From positions 174,430,428-174,494,427 of the forward strand of contig OX457056.1 of NCBI GenBank assembly GCA_949752795.1: a DNA stretch of 64,000 bases. Reading direction: 5' to 3'. The first letter of the stretch is position 1; each line of letters opens with the position of its first letter. Position numbers and translations under genes: made by a program. This DNA is from Hyperoodon ampullatus (Eukaryota > Chordata > Mammalia > Artiodactyla > Ziphiidae). The notes below the pieces were generated by a model, which saw only the letters and a list, made by a program, of their open reading frames with translations, ran no database searches and had not been told where the DNA came from. Shown piece after piece: positions 23,166 through 35,026 of this stretch.

Positions 23166-24670
23166 AATCTAGCCCATTGCCTCATATTCCACATGAAGAA
23201 GCTGGAACCTAAGGAGGTTAAATGAATCTGTCTAAGGTAATACCCTTGGTTCATGTGAAAGCCTGAACCAGAGAGCTAGGAAAACTTTGCAGGTGTAATT
23301 GGTTTCCCTTATAAGCCTATAATCAGACTTTCTTATAAACCTGGTCATGAGTTATGATTTAAGCAAATCACTTGCTAAATATCTGTTTCCCTACCTGCAA
23401 AATGAGAAGCTAATAATTGCCCCCTACATTCTAGTATTATTGGAAAGGTAAAGAAGTGATGTGTGGAAGAAACCACTGGGAAAAACTTTCTATGTAATTA
23501 TAACATATCATTATAAACATTATAAGCTACAAAAACATTTCATCTTTAATAACACTACATTACAATTATATATATATCTCAGCTCCTTTCCTCTCTAGAT
23601 CTCTAAATGCCTCCAAAATAAGTGCCATGAACATTCTTAGACAATGCTTCTACTAGGAAGACAAAATGGAGAATTGAGGTAATCGTAACAGAAAGTTTAG
23701 GAGAAAGCAAGCCCATGTTCTCCATCCAAAGACTCCAAAGTCTTTCACCATCAGGAAACTTACTCATCTATATGAAGCCTGTTTGGCTATAAAAGCTCTG
23801 TATATTAAATTCTAAATTCACTTAACTTCTCTAATCTTCATTATATAAAACTCAGTCCCTTCCGATGGGAATATGTAATAAAAACAGCCTCTCTGGCAAC
23901 TAATAATGCAAGATATAAAGAGTCTTAAGGGGAGAGGGAGATTCTATCCAGTGCTGTGTCTCACCTTACTTGAGCCTCTCAGGGTTACTCATTACACAGT
24001 TGGCTAAGAATATTTTCCGCTTTTATTTCTTTTTGTGTGTGTGTGTATTCGTCCCCCTCCTCTGCTCCTTGCTGCAGAACTCTGAAAGGAGGAAGTCGAG
24101 AGTCAGGCATTCATGGATCCTTCACCAAAACACCATGCAATTCTATCAAAATTATTCCTATATTAGTCAAAACTATTTCAGGTGAAAGTGACAGAAACAC
24201 AATTCCAACTAGTTTATACACAAAAAGAAATATATTCTTTTATGTAGATAGAAAGTTGATTCAGGCATAGCTGGATCCAGAAGCTGAAACGATGTCCCCA
24301 GGTTTCTCTCTCCATCTCTTAGCACTTTGTTGGCTTTGTTCTCCACCAAGAATTACTCTGTAAGTGGAGAGCCACTGGCAGCTTCACCTTTACGTCATCC
24401 TCACATTGTAAAATCCCAGCAAAAAAATAAAAACAACAACAAAACAAAAACAATAATTGCCCTTGCAGCATTCCCAGTGAGGGATGTGATGGGCCTATCC
24501 TGCATCACGCATCCCTGAAGAAGGGGTGGAGGCAAAGAAGTCCTCTGACCGGCCTGGCCTGGATTGAAAATACATCCCCTGGAACAGGTGTTAACATCAG
24601 CTGAGCTCTCCAAGTACATTCTTGATGGTAGGAAAAACCCTGTCCACTATGCTATCTTTACCCCTAATAG
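23166..24670. other. Intergenic DNA without confident features
   Basis: AT-rich, short microsatellites (TA near 23560-23580, GT at 24035-24050, AAC/A-rich at 24420-24455). No exon supported. Confidence 0.45.
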
Positions 24671-24672
24671 TA

Positions 24673-25024
24673 CAATCCTCCCTCAGTATCTGAGGGCAAT
24701 TGGTTCCATTGGTTTTAGGACCCTCACCCCAAATCTGCAGGTGCTCAAGTTCCTTATGTGAAACAGTGTAGTGTTTGTATATAACCTGCATATATCCTTC
24801 TGTATACTTTAAATCATCTCTAGATTACTTGTAACACCTAGTACAGTGTGAATGCTATGTAAATACTTGTAAACACAATGTAAATCATATGAAAAAAGTT
24901 GCCAGTACTTGGCAAATTCAAGCTTTGCCTTTTGGAACTTTCTGGAATTTTTTTTTCTAATAATTTTGATCCACTCTTGGTTGAATCTGTGGATGTGGAA
25001 ACCGTGGTTATGGAGTGCTGACTG
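24673..25024. mobile_element. MER2-like Tigger DNA transposon
   Basis: TA target duplication at 24671-24672 and 25025-25026. Inverted ends CAATCCTCCCTCAGTATC and GGAGTGCTGACTG. Internal match to the MER2 pattern: GGTGCTCAAGTTCCTTATG, 'ACTTTAAATCATCTCTAGAT', and 'AATGCTATGTAAATACTTG'. No transposase. Confidence 0.85.
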
Positions 25025-25499
25025 TATACTACATAGACAAAATGATAGGAAGAAAAAGTCACAAAATGTTAATCATAGTTATCTCTAGGCTGATAGGCTT
25101 ACACGTGCATTTTAAGGTCTTCTTTATATTTTTCTTTATTTTTTTTTACATTATTATAATGTACATGCATTATAATTTTTAAATTAAGTATTTTTTAAAT
25201 TTATTTCTTTTATCAAATAAATGAATGAATATTATCACTGAGCCTACTATGTGCAAAGCACTCTTCTGAATGCTAAGGACAAATTAAATAAATAAAATAG
25301 GCTTAGTTACTACCTTTGAAACTGAAAGTAATCATCAGTTAGAGCCATTAAATTATAACTTGCTTAAAAAACAATAAATTGCCTTCACTGATCAAGCTGG
25401 CTTTAACTGTTTTTACAAAAACTTGCATATCTTCCAAGCATCAAGTAGCCTAAACAATGAGATGATTGCCTAAGTTGTTTTTTTCAGAAACTTGGAGTC

Positions 25500-25910
25500 A
25501 GCTGTGTCCAGTACAAGCTCCCAAACTTGTTGAGACTGCTTAGGACCCTCCAACTGGGCATGCATGAGTATCTGCTTTGTGACCTTTTGACTTCAGTGGA
25601 TCCAAAACTCCACCCTCAGAACGTACTAAGGCCGCCATTTTCCAAACATGCAGCCCCTGAGGAAGCAGGTGGCTTAGTTGTGCCTGTGCAGAATGATGAT
25701 AAGCTCTGTCTTTTCTTAACTCTAATCACTTTTCCCCTCTTCCCCACACCTCAGCTTCATCCCATAAATACCCCAAGACCCTTGTGTTTGGGGAGGTAGA
25801 TTAGGGATGCATTCGCTGTCTCCTCCTTTGGTTGCCTCGTGAATAAAACCTTGCTTTGCTGCAAACCTTGGCCTCTCAGTGTTTGGCTTGGTGCATTGGG
25901 CAAAAGAACC
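25500..25910 (+). mobile_element. Probable solo LTR of an endogenous retrovirus
   Basis: Has LTR layout: a TATA-like CATAAATACCCC at about 25762, a polyadenylation signal GAATAAAACCTTGC at about 25839, and a G/T-rich stretch after it (TGTTTGGCTTGGTGCATTGG). No internal sequence on either side. The 5' boundary is uncertain. Confidence 0.6.
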
Positions 25911-26320
25911 TTTGGAAAAACCTTCGGAAAAACCTTCAAGGTATTTGTTGTCAGATGGGGAGGACAAATACACACTCATTTAATTACTATTGTAAAGGTC
26001 CTTAAATTCCTTCAGCAAGGGATAATTACTATTTAAAAGTTACCAGGTATTATTACTGCTTATCACCAAATTGCTCTCTTCTGTAACAGAAATCAAAGGT
26101 TTAAATATAAAAATATAATCTAAAATGTTTTAAAAATTATATTTATATGCATATATATAAATCATATAGGTGTATATGTGTGTGTACACATATATATCAC
26201 ATCAAGACACAAAGCTTTAATTGATCAATTTTATCTCATAAAATTATAAATTCTTCCTGAATAAATACCATTAAAAAAATCAAAAGTCAAGTTGCTAAAA
26301 ACTTTGCAACATAAATGGTA
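25911..26320. repeat. Short duplications and TA-rich microsatellite
   Basis: A 12-13-base CCTTCGGAAAAA-type unit is repeated two to three times at about 25910-25940, followed by AT-rich DNA with TATA/TGTG runs near 26140-26200. No gene. Confidence 0.45.
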
Positions 26321-27300
26321 GAGGAATAATTTCTTTATTATATTAAAAACTTTACAAATCAGTAAGAAAACCTTTTCAACTACTTAAGAAAAACAGGTGA
26401 AATATATGCATAGCTAGCTCACAGAAAGAAAAATAAAAGGTGTACAACAAGGAAGGATGTTCAGCCTCACAAAAAATTAAAGAAATGCAAGCAAACAAAC
26501 CGACCCACCAACAAAAATTGAAATACTAATTTTCACCCATCAAAATGAAAAAAATAAGATAGATAATATATGGTGACTTCCAGGTGTAGAGATGTCAACA
26601 TTTTCCTACATGGTTGAAGGCAATACAAATTGATACAACTTTTTTTTTTTTTGCCTCTTTCCTCCCAGCTTATTGAGATATAACTGACACATAACATTGT
26701 ATAAGTTTAAGGGGTCAACATGTTGATTTGATAAACTTATAAATTGCAAAATGATTATTACCATAGTAATTAGTGACTACCTCTGCCTTAATCATCATGT
26801 AGTTACCATTTCTTCTTTGTGGCAAGAACGTTAAAGATTTATTCTCTTAGCCATATTCAAGTATATGATACATTATTATTAGCTATAATCATCATGCTCT
26901 AAATTAGTGATACAACATTTTTGGTGCATTTTTTTTTGTAATGGCAAAAAACTGGAAATAACACATCTATTAGCAAGTTGAATAAAACAGTGGGTTCAAT
27001 ACATTAAACTACAAATGGGGGACCCTTCACCTCAAGTGAAGACTTGAGGGAAAATAAGAGGATCTCTGTGTGCTGATCTGTGATTATCTCCCAGTTAAGT
27101 GAAAAGAGAGATATCATTGATCCCCATTTCTGTACATAGTGTGTATATGCGTGTATGTGTATTTGTACTATATATACATAGAATATTTCTAGAAGGATAT
27201 AAAGAAACAGTTAATAATGTATACCTTACCTCTGAGAGGGATTGGTGGTGAGGAGACTTACATTTCATTGTGTACTTTTTTCATTATTTGATTTTTTAAA
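26321..27300 (+). mobile_element. Old L1 (L1M-type), interrupted
   Basis: Recognisable L1 ORF2-end and 3' UTR order: TCAGCCTCACAAAAAATTAAAG, 'TTTTCACCCATCAAAATG', 'CAATACAAATTGATACAAC', 'AATGGCAAAAAACTGGAAAT' and the 3' UTR 'TTACATTTCATTGTGTACTT'. Interrupted at 26640-26907 by another L1. No intact frame. Confidence 0.65.
26640..26907 (-). mobile_element. Truncated L1 3' end nested in an older L1
   Basis: Poly(T) then CAGCTTATTGAGATATAACTG, the reverse complement of an L1 3' terminus. TGATACAAC is present at 26631-26639 and 26908-26916 as the target duplication. Confidence 0.8.
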
Positions 27301-27869
27301 AATCTCTACATGTATTTACTCTTTAATAAAAAGGCAAAATGATTTTAAAGATTGAGAGCAAAAATTGTAAATATACTTTTCAATATTTTTGACATCAGTA
27401 GACAGCAAATCTTCAGAGTATGTCCTATTTGCTCCAGGAAGAGTCTCTTGAAGGAATCCTCTTAATTTTGTAAGTGTAAAAAATATGAATATGTAAGTGT
27501 AAAAACTATAAAGCAAGCAGGTACCCATTGCCCTAAGGGAGGCCTTTTTCTTTTGTAATGTGTTGGTCAAAAGGGCTCTTTTTAATATCCCTTCAAATGT
27601 AGATCAGGTCACTGGGGAAGGGTAAGTAAATCTGCATAGGAAAAAAGGAGATTCCTGGGTATAAAGGGATGAAGGCTTGAAGACCAGCACCCTTCTGAGG
27701 CTCAAAGGCTTTCTATCTCTGAAGGACAGTTAAGTAGTATTTTAGCTCAACTCAGAGGACAGAGACCTGCCTGTTGAAGGCTCCTGCAGCTGGAAAGAAA
27801 ATGGAACATTTGGAAAAATATAGAAGACCAATCTGGCAGGGACTCAAATTGAAGGGAAGAGAGCCATCC
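27301..27869. other. Intergenic DNA without recognised features
   Basis: No repeat or exon recognised. Confidence 0.45.
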
Positions 27870-28650
27870 AATGAGACTGGTTAGATAGGTAAGGAAAGAT
27901 CTGGCAGGGACTGTGGCTTTACTTCATTGAGAATGTTGTTTTTCACCTTAATAACAGTTGGAAACCATTGAAGGGTTTAAAACAGAGGGAAGACACCGTA
28001 TATGTTGGAGTTTTATATGCTTCTTTTGGCTCCTACACCTTGGAGAATGGGGGACTGCCAAAGAATAGATTCTGGGAAATAATTAGGTGTCTATAGCCAG
28101 AGATGAGAGATTATTCCGGTAGCTTAAGCCAGGATGGTGGGAATGGAGATGAAGAAAAGTGGGTATATATGATTGATATCGTATTTAAGAAACCACAAGA
28201 CTCATTTTTGTGGTTGTTTGGTTGGGGACATGAGGGAGAGGGGGGATGTCAAAGATGCCTCCCAGGTGTTGGTTTGCCTGAGTGCATGAGGATGCCATTC
28301 ACCAAGACAAGAAACCCTGGAGGAAGAGCGGTTTTCCCGGGAGCATCATGAGTGCTCTGGGGACATGCTGAGACTGAGGTTTCTTTTAATCATTCAAGTG
28401 GTGCTGTTGAATGTGCACTATTATAATCTGGAGTTTTCAGCAAGGGCTGGAGACTAATTTTTTTTTTTATTTTTGGCCACACCGAGCAGCTTGTGGGATC
28501 TTGGTTCCCTGAGCAGGGATTGAATCTGTGCCCTCAGCAGTGAAAGTGTGGAGTCCTAACCACTGGACCACCAGGGAATTCCCACTAATTTTTTTTTTCA
28601 GTCAGAGCCTATAAATTTTATTTGAGGAATGGATGAGGATGAGATTTCCT
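27870..28650 (-). mobile_element. Old LINE L2, interrupted by a CHR-1 SINE
   Basis: Reverse complement of L2: 'TTGGAAACCATTGAAGGGTTT', 'CCTCCCAGGTGTTGGTTTGCC', 'GATGCCATTCACCAAGAC', and 'GGAGTTTTCAGCAAGGG' follow the L2 order. No intact reading frame. Confidence 0.6.
28464..28583 (-). mobile_element. CHR-1-type SINE inserted in L2
   Basis: TTTTGGCCACACCGAGCAGC at the left, tRNA-like box inverted in the middle, and CACCAGGGAATTCCC at the right. ACTAATTTTTT flanks both sides (from 28453 and from 28584). Confidence 0.85.
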
Positions 28651-28814
28651 GAATAGAAAAGTCAGAGTGAGAAAAGAATAGGGATTAGCAGACATCTGTC
28701 CTAAAGAAAGTCAACTTTTAAATGTTGGGAGAGGAAGAGGCAGCAGTGGAGAAGGAATAAGAAAAGGTGTTGACAGCAGAGCAACAAGAGAAAGTAGTGG
28801 CTACTGAAAAAACA

Positions 28815-29229
28815 ATGCACAACCTAAAAGTTGAGAACTATGTTTTATTTAGGGCATTACTGAGAACTATAGCCTGGGAAGGCAGCCTCTCAGATAGCTC
28901 TGAGGGACTGTTCCAAAGAGGTAAGTGGGGAGCCAGGATATATAGGAGTTTTTGCTGGGAAAACAAACAAATATGCAGTCAAACATTAAAAGAGTACTGC
29001 TAATCATAAAAGACACCTCAAGTTAACTATTTTAGTGCTTTTCTATGTATGGGAAGATGCAAGAGTCTGGGCTCATTGAAATTGTTCCTTTGATATATAT
29101 CTTAACTATTGCGGGCCAGTATCCTGTTTTTCCACTGTCCTGAATTCCCCTCAGGGTGCACCATATGGGGGCTGCAGTGGCTGAAGGCTTGATGGCTGCA
29201 ACATCCTTCCTTTACTGAAACATCAGGCA
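28815..29229 (-). mobile_element. ERV LTR, minus strand, copy 1
   Basis: On the minus strand it begins TGCCTGATG (29229) and ends near TTGTGCA (28815). A polyadenylation signal AATAAAACATAG (reverse complement of 28840-28851) follows an R-like region reading CAGTCCCTCAGAGCTATC. A related LTR lies at 59506-59990. Confidence 0.65.
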
Positions 29230-29390
29230 TTTCAAAAACTAATAATGTAATAATAAGTGACTGGTGATAATTCCAAATGATCATTGAATTTTTATTCTAC
29301 TAAGTTAATGAGATCACTTAGTGACAAATAAGGTTTGAAGATCCTTATTTGAAGACACTTATTTGAAGGTTATCAAGAACAAGATCTACT

Positions 29391-29625
29391 ATTTTATTTA
29401 TTTATTTACTTACTTACTTTATTTATTTATTTTGCGGTACGCGGGCCTCTCACTGTTGCGGCCTCTCCCGTTGCGGAGCACAGGCTCCGGAGGCGCAGGC
29501 TCAGCGGCCACGGCTCACGGGCCCAGCCGCTCCGCGGCATGTGGGATCTTCCCGGACCAGGGCACGAACCCGTGTCCCCCGCATCGGCAGGCGGACTCTC
29601 AACCACTGCGCCACCAGGGAAGCCC
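29391..29625 (-). mobile_element. CHR-2-type SINE, short form
   Basis: Target duplication AAGATCTACT at 29381-29390 and 29626-29635. The tail is not pure poly(T) but ATTT/ACTT repeats (29391-29432), so it has mutated into a microsatellite. Confidence 0.92.
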
Positions 29626-29635
29626 AAGATCTACT

Positions 29636-30206
29636 CTTTTAAATTAACCCTTCTTAAATTGCCTTCTGGAACACCAAAGGGGCTGAACACCCATTTAAGC
29701 ACCAAAGGAAAAAAAAACGCTAAAAGCACAAAATCACCTGTCCTACCTACCACACCCAGCAACACTCTATCCTCCATCCCTGGCTCCACCACTGAGCTAA
29801 CAGAATCCTTTACCATTGGTGGCACAACTTTTTATGAGATTGCTCTGAGTTTTACTAATAAGTATGGAAATTCCAGCTGACTCCTCTTCAGCTATTGCAG
29901 GAATCAAGAGAATGATTATTTTCTATTCTTTGTGTCTCTACTCAGTTTTTAGGAGACAGAGCTAAAAATTCCATGCCAGATGGTGCTTCTAAGGATTCTG
30001 TTGTCATCAAGTCATAATGGAAGACTATTTTATCAGTCAATCATTGAGTCAGGGCCATCTTTTTGCCAGTTTATGTCTTTTAAAGATAAATATGTAGTCT
30101 AGTCCTTTACAAAGTCTCCAGCGAAGTTTTGCCCCTTGGGCAAAAATAGGTAAAAATGTTAGGGCTGACTTCCAAAGCGAGTTTTTCTTTCTCTTCAGCA
30201 CTCTAG
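29636..30206. other. Intergenic DNA without recognised features
   Basis: No exon or repeat recognised. The overlapping 113-residue ORF starts inside the preceding SINE. Confidence 0.45.
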
Positions 30207-30560
30207 AGTAGAGGTCAGCAAACTTTTTCTGTAAGGGCCAGATGGTAAATATTTCAGCCTGTGCCAGGTCTATAGTCTCTGTTACAACTACTATAGTGAT
30301 GATAAATAATAGTAGTAATGATAAATAATAGTAAGGATAAATACTATTAATAGTAATGATAAAAAGTAATGATAAATAAAACATAGATTAAAGAGCACTG
30401 TGTTCCAGTTAAACTCTATTTATGGACACTGAAATTGGAATTTCATGTAATTTTCATGTGTCATGAAATGTTATTCTTTTTTTCCCCATCCATTTAAAAA
30501 TGCAAAAACCATCTTAGCTTGTGGGCACCATAAAACTAGATGGTGAGCTGACCTCTGCTT
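30207..30560. mobile_element. hAT-type element with an internal (TRATRA)n expansion
   Basis: Left end GAGGTCAGCAAACTTTTTCTG and 'GGGCCAGATGGTAAATATTT', right end 'CTTGTGGGCACCATAAAACT' then GAGCTGACCTCTGC, the ends of the common mammalian hAT element with GGTCGGCAAAC termini. A run of GATAAATAATAGTA-type units (about 30295-30380) has expanded inside it. Related copy at 38497-38680. Confidence 0.65.
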
Positions 30561-31489
30561 TAGATGAGGACCGTCACAGCAGGTCTTGACTTGAATCATC
30601 ACCACCTCCTTCCCTCTCCACAATAATTAATTTAGAAAATTCAATTCCAGTTGTTGAAAATGAAAATCTTAAACCCTGGAGACAAAAAAAAAATCTGGCA
30701 AATATTGTACTCCAGTTCTTCCAACATTCTTATTTAAGGCAATTTTCATAGTCTGTACCATCCGGGGATGGCCATTTGCTTGGGGTTGATAAGACATAAT
30801 GGTGAAAGCTCAGATAAGACTCCCAACTACAAATTCTCACCACTCAAACTGAGGTTGAATCAGAACTATTGTCAGTAAGGATGGTGTCTGTCAATCCATG
30901 TGTTGCAAAAACTAGCTGATTGTTGCAGCAGATGTTTGAAATGTAATTATAAGCACTTAGAGCCATTTTGGAAGGAAGTCTAACCCAAGAAGTTCTTTTG
31001 GTATCAGCCTGCAAAATCAACATGAATTCTTGAAATGCATTTTAAATGCTTCTGGAGCCCTTAGCCTGAAGGGACCTTGGGCCACTATAATGTCAAATAG
31101 GCTAGAATGTGGTTCACCTCTTTTTACAGTCTTTTTATGATCTGTACTTGTTCCAGGCTACCTGACATAAATTTAAGCAATGAGATCATGCAAATTTCTT
31201 CTGAACATTTGTACCCAGGATGATCTGATGACCCCCGTTCAGGAAATCAATATTATTTCTCCATAAAATTCATCCTTTATGTAAAATAACTTATACTGAT
31301 GAGTTGGAATCAAGTCTTTATTTCCTATTCTCACTCTTTACCTACTTTGAGATATAGACCAAAATGGGATCTTCTACAAAAGTAATTCTGTAATAGGATC
31401 AGTCAAAAGATATAAACATTCAGAGGCCCTCAGACTTTGATGACAAGGGCACAATAAATATGTGTAATTTCCAGGCTTTCTCAGAAAAA
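30561..31489. other. Intergenic DNA upstream of the ERV remnant
   Basis: No clear repeat or coding similarity. It may include decayed ERV internal sequence but I cannot show this. Confidence 0.35.
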
Positions 31490-32910
31490 TTATCAAAATT
31501 GAACCACAAACTAATAGGCAGACTCCTGAAGCTAAGGAAAACTCCTTGGCTGACAATATGCTAAGGAACTGCTTCCCAAGAAAACTTTTCCTCAACATAA
31601 TTCCTCTGGCTCAACCTCCTTTGGAGACAGAAACTCTGTTTAGGGAATTTAAGGCATAACAACGGCTAGCACCTGAAGCTGAAAAGGCTACTTGGAAACT
31701 GGGTGGATTTTTATCCATTCAAATGAGCTTTGGAGACACCAACTTGGTCTCTTTTCATCCCTCACCTGAACTTCAGTCCACAGCCTCTGTAAGATTACAC
31801 AGCATGGCAAAGGAAATCTTAAAGGTCTCCTGCAGAAATCGTGATGAGATTGCATCAGCCCTCATACTGAGCAGGTAATCTCAACTTACGCCATCCACCA
31901 GAAACAATCTTGGTAAACATGTAAAGGAGGGGCAAGAATGGAAGCCAGCTCCCTCTAGCAAGTTTCTCTGTTGGTAAATGGATTGTCTTTAATTCTCAAA
32001 GTTTCATGGCTAGGAATATGTTCTAAACCATAGTCTGCATATTTTCAGGGTGGCTAGAAGTTTTCCCCTGCAAACAGGCTACTGCCACCACTGTAGCCAA
32101 GATCACCACTTGGACAGTCTCCTTGCTCCTCTCTAGCAATAGAGGCACTCAATTCACTGGCAGGGTTATTCAGGATATTAAACAAGTAATTCCACTCTCA
32201 CAAAAATTGCACTCTCCTTATCATTCTCAATTCTCTGGAAAAATAGGATGAGCCAACTAGTCAAACTAACCAAATTCCCTGAGGAACTCATATTGCCTTG
32301 GCTCTAAGTGTTGCCTTTAGCTCTGATAATCATTTGTTCTCTTCCATCGGGCATTTGTGAAATAATTACAGCAGGCCGAGGAAGATCACTTACCCATCCT
32401 GGACCTTGGGAGACTCTAATCTGATTCAATCCAATATACAGTTGACCTTTGAACAACACAGGTTTGAACTGCGAGGGTCCACTCATACATGAAACAGATT
32501 TTTCAATAAATACCTACTACAGTACTACACAGTCTAAGGCTGGTTGAATCCGTATATGTGAACTGGTGATATGAAGCGCCAACTGTAAAGTTATATGAGG
32601 ATTTTTGACTTTGCAAAGGTTTGGTGCCTCTAACCCCTGCATTGTTCAAGGGTCAACTGTATTTAAAACTGCCAAGGTCTTATTAAATACATTCATAGTT
32701 ATTCGATACATTCAGGCCAGTTCTGTCTTTCCCCCAGACATGCCACTGCAGACCTTACATGACTTTCAGGTTGGAGACCTAGTCGTCTGGAAAAGATAGC
32801 CCTGAAAGATTGATTCTGAATCCAGGTGGAAGGGGCCCACCTTTGTTCTCCTAATTACCAATACTGCTGCAAAACTACAAGGAATACAACCTTGGGTTCA
32901 TGTTTCATAA
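31490..32910 (+). pseudogene. ERV pol remnant (RNase H end to integrase), class I type
   Basis: Fragments in shifting frames follow the order of a gammaretrovirus-like pol gene. An RNase H-tail-like segment is near 31500-31570. The integrase catalytic core is near 32045-32235: a tryptophan-valine/leucine-glu-ala-type start, then a region where the second catalytic acidic residue would be expected but is altered, and a downstream glycine-lysine motif. The C-terminal segment lies at about 32730-32905. Several stop codons and a 221-bp MER8-like insertion (32439-32659) break it. Non-functional. Confidence 0.75.
32439..32659. mobile_element. MER8/Tigger7-like element inserted in ERV pol
   Basis: TA target duplication at 32437-32438 and 32660-32661. 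Ends CAGTTGACCTTTGAACAAC and TTGTTCAAGGGTCAACTG form near-perfect inverted repeats of about 24 bp. Sits inside the integrase remnant, so the insertion is younger than the provirus. Confidence 0.88.
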
Positions 32911-33039
32911 TTTAAAAAAATACAAGCCTTACTCTGGATAGAAATCCTTCTAACAGAAGACCTTAAATGGAGGCTCTTTCAAGAACCCTTAGACAGACAA
33001 CAGCATGGGGTAGAATGCTTTCCCAAGACCCACAGAACA

Positions 33040-34560
33040 GGCATGACAAAGGGGTCAGTTTCTACCCAAGACCCAAGAACAAGATCCTCTAGGATTTCTC
33101 TGCTTCATCTCTGTCCTTTTCCTTCTTTGTTTTCTCTTTGTCCTACTATTTCTTCTTTTCCATCAGACTCTGACCCAAGTACCCCCTTATCTAACACCTT
33201 ACAATGACTTTGCCCACCTTTGTTCTGTCCTTTCCCTCTTTTGCCTTCTCATCACAGGAAGGGCAAACTCCCTTGTTAAGTTTATTCAGTTTTTTCAAAC
33301 TATCCCTACACACTCTCACTCATCCCCCACCTGACCACCAGGTTGGACACCCAGTTGTCATTCCCTTCTACACATCCCTGGAAGGCTTTCCCCTTAATGA
33401 TCCATATTGGTATTTCAACAACCCCCATGTGATCAACCTCAACCTCGCAGCAAGTACTAACTGGAACTTAATTCCCAACGTAATTAATGCTTCTCTTGAA
33501 ATCTCCAAGCTCCAAACCTTTACTTCCTCAGGATCAGCTGTAGGAAAAAACACAGCAGCCTTTTAATCCCTGAGAACGATTTTTCCTCCACCACTTTTCA
33601 ACCAGCCTTACAAATTTTAATTCTAAGCAAGACTCTGTCTTCCTGAGAGATATACCCCATGGTTAACTGCAGCTATTATTAATAATTCCTACCCCCCAAA
33701 ACTGCCTGTTCCCCCTACCCCAGGATATTACTATTTATTGTGGTCAGCAAGCCTACCCCTGCCTTTTGCACACACACCAGGTTTCCCTGTGTCTTTGGAA
33801 ACCTTATATGGGACTTCCACTTATTCAATATCACCAGCCCACATGTTGACCATGTGTCCCTCTGGATATTTAAATAATTATTTCCAAATGAGGCAACTAC
33901 AAGAGTATTCAGGAAAACTCCTATGGGAAGTCATCAATTCTCTCTTTATGTGTGCTATGAGGGTCATTATACCCGGTATGGGAATTATACAATTTGAAAA
34001 GATGGTTAGAAATTTCTCTTTAACCCTTACAGAAGTAAATAAATGATATTATTTCTGCCCTAGAAGCACAGCAATAAACCTAAACTCATTGGTCAGTGTT
34101 GTTATGGACAATCACATAGCTCTTGACTTCCTCCTCGCTAGTTTGGGAGGTGTCTGCTTCATAGCCAACACTTCCTGCTGCACTTGGATTAATGTCACAG
34201 ACCAAGTAGAGTAGTCAATCACTAAGCTCAATGACAAGGCTACCTGGCTCTCTAAGGTTGATCCAAATGGCCTAGAAGACCTGTTCTCCTGGGAAGAAAA
34301 CGGAAAGATAGGATCCTGGCTTTGAGGTATATCTCAAGGGTGACCAGTCCTTCTGCTTGTAATCTCATGCCTTGTGGTTGGGCGATGCATCCTATCCAGA
34401 GTCCTAAATACTATCACGCAGCCATCATCTCGAAACAAGATTCAACAATGTGTTATGATCTATCAGAGTTAAGAACAACTCCATTTCCAACTGATTTCTC
34501 ATGCAGAGGCTGAATTTGAGTTCATAGCTTTTACACATCAAGATCAAATCTAGACTGACA
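33040..34560 (+). pseudogene. ERV env remnant, class I type
   Basis: Follows pol in the usual order. A 120-residue frame at 33204-33566 corresponds to part of the surface subunit. Around 33950-34040 lies a hydrophobic fusion-peptide-like segment, and at about 34090-34320 the transmembrane-subunit ectodomain, including a glycine-glycine, then a closely spaced cysteine pair, typical of class I env. In-frame stops and frameshifts throughout make it non-coding. Confidence 0.75.
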
Positions 34561-34638
34561 ATGGTGTTGATCTGGACATTCCCCATCTCCTTGTTTCCAG
34601 ATGTAACTATTTAAGGACAACATGTGGTTGTCTTCAAC

Positions 34639-34653
34639 AAGAGAGGAAGGAAG
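34639..34653 (+). other. Polypurine tract of the ERV
   Basis: AAGAGAGGAAGGAAG immediately before the LTR, the plus-strand priming site of a retrovirus. Confidence 0.7.
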
Positions 34654-35026
34654 TGTGATAAGGCCAAACACATAGCTTTCCCCTATTATCTGAACCTGCT
34701 AACAAGGCCAGACACCCTTCCCCTTTTGCCCTTTGCTAACTTCCCATTCTTTGTCTGATGAATGATTAGCTAAGATTAAAAATATGTGTCATCTGAAATT
34801 AACTAGACACAGAGATAAATATTTCCCTGTTCAGCCGACTTCCCTTGACTATAAAACAATTTCGACTGTAAACCACCCCATCTGTTACTTGTCTGCTACT
34901 CCCTTTAATAGTCTAGGGCAAAATCAACCTGATGAGAAACTCTTATCCTCAGATCTGGCTGTTCTCTCTATTGCAATAGTATGAATAAAATCAGTCTCCT
35001 TACTTGTCCAGTTTTTGTCTTTGACA
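34654..35026 (+). mobile_element. 3' LTR of the class I ERV
   Basis: 373 bp beginning TGTGATAAGGCC directly after the polypurine tract and ending TTTGACA. Has a TATA-like CTATAAAACAATT at about 34849 and a polyadenylation signal GAATAAAATCAGTC at about 34983. No 5' LTR seen in the window; the provirus is truncated on its left. Confidence 0.8.

Noticed and set aside
33204..33566. 120-residue env frame as a co-opted (syncytin-like) gene
   Set aside because: The frame covers only part of the surface subunit, and downstream env is broken by stops and frameshifts.
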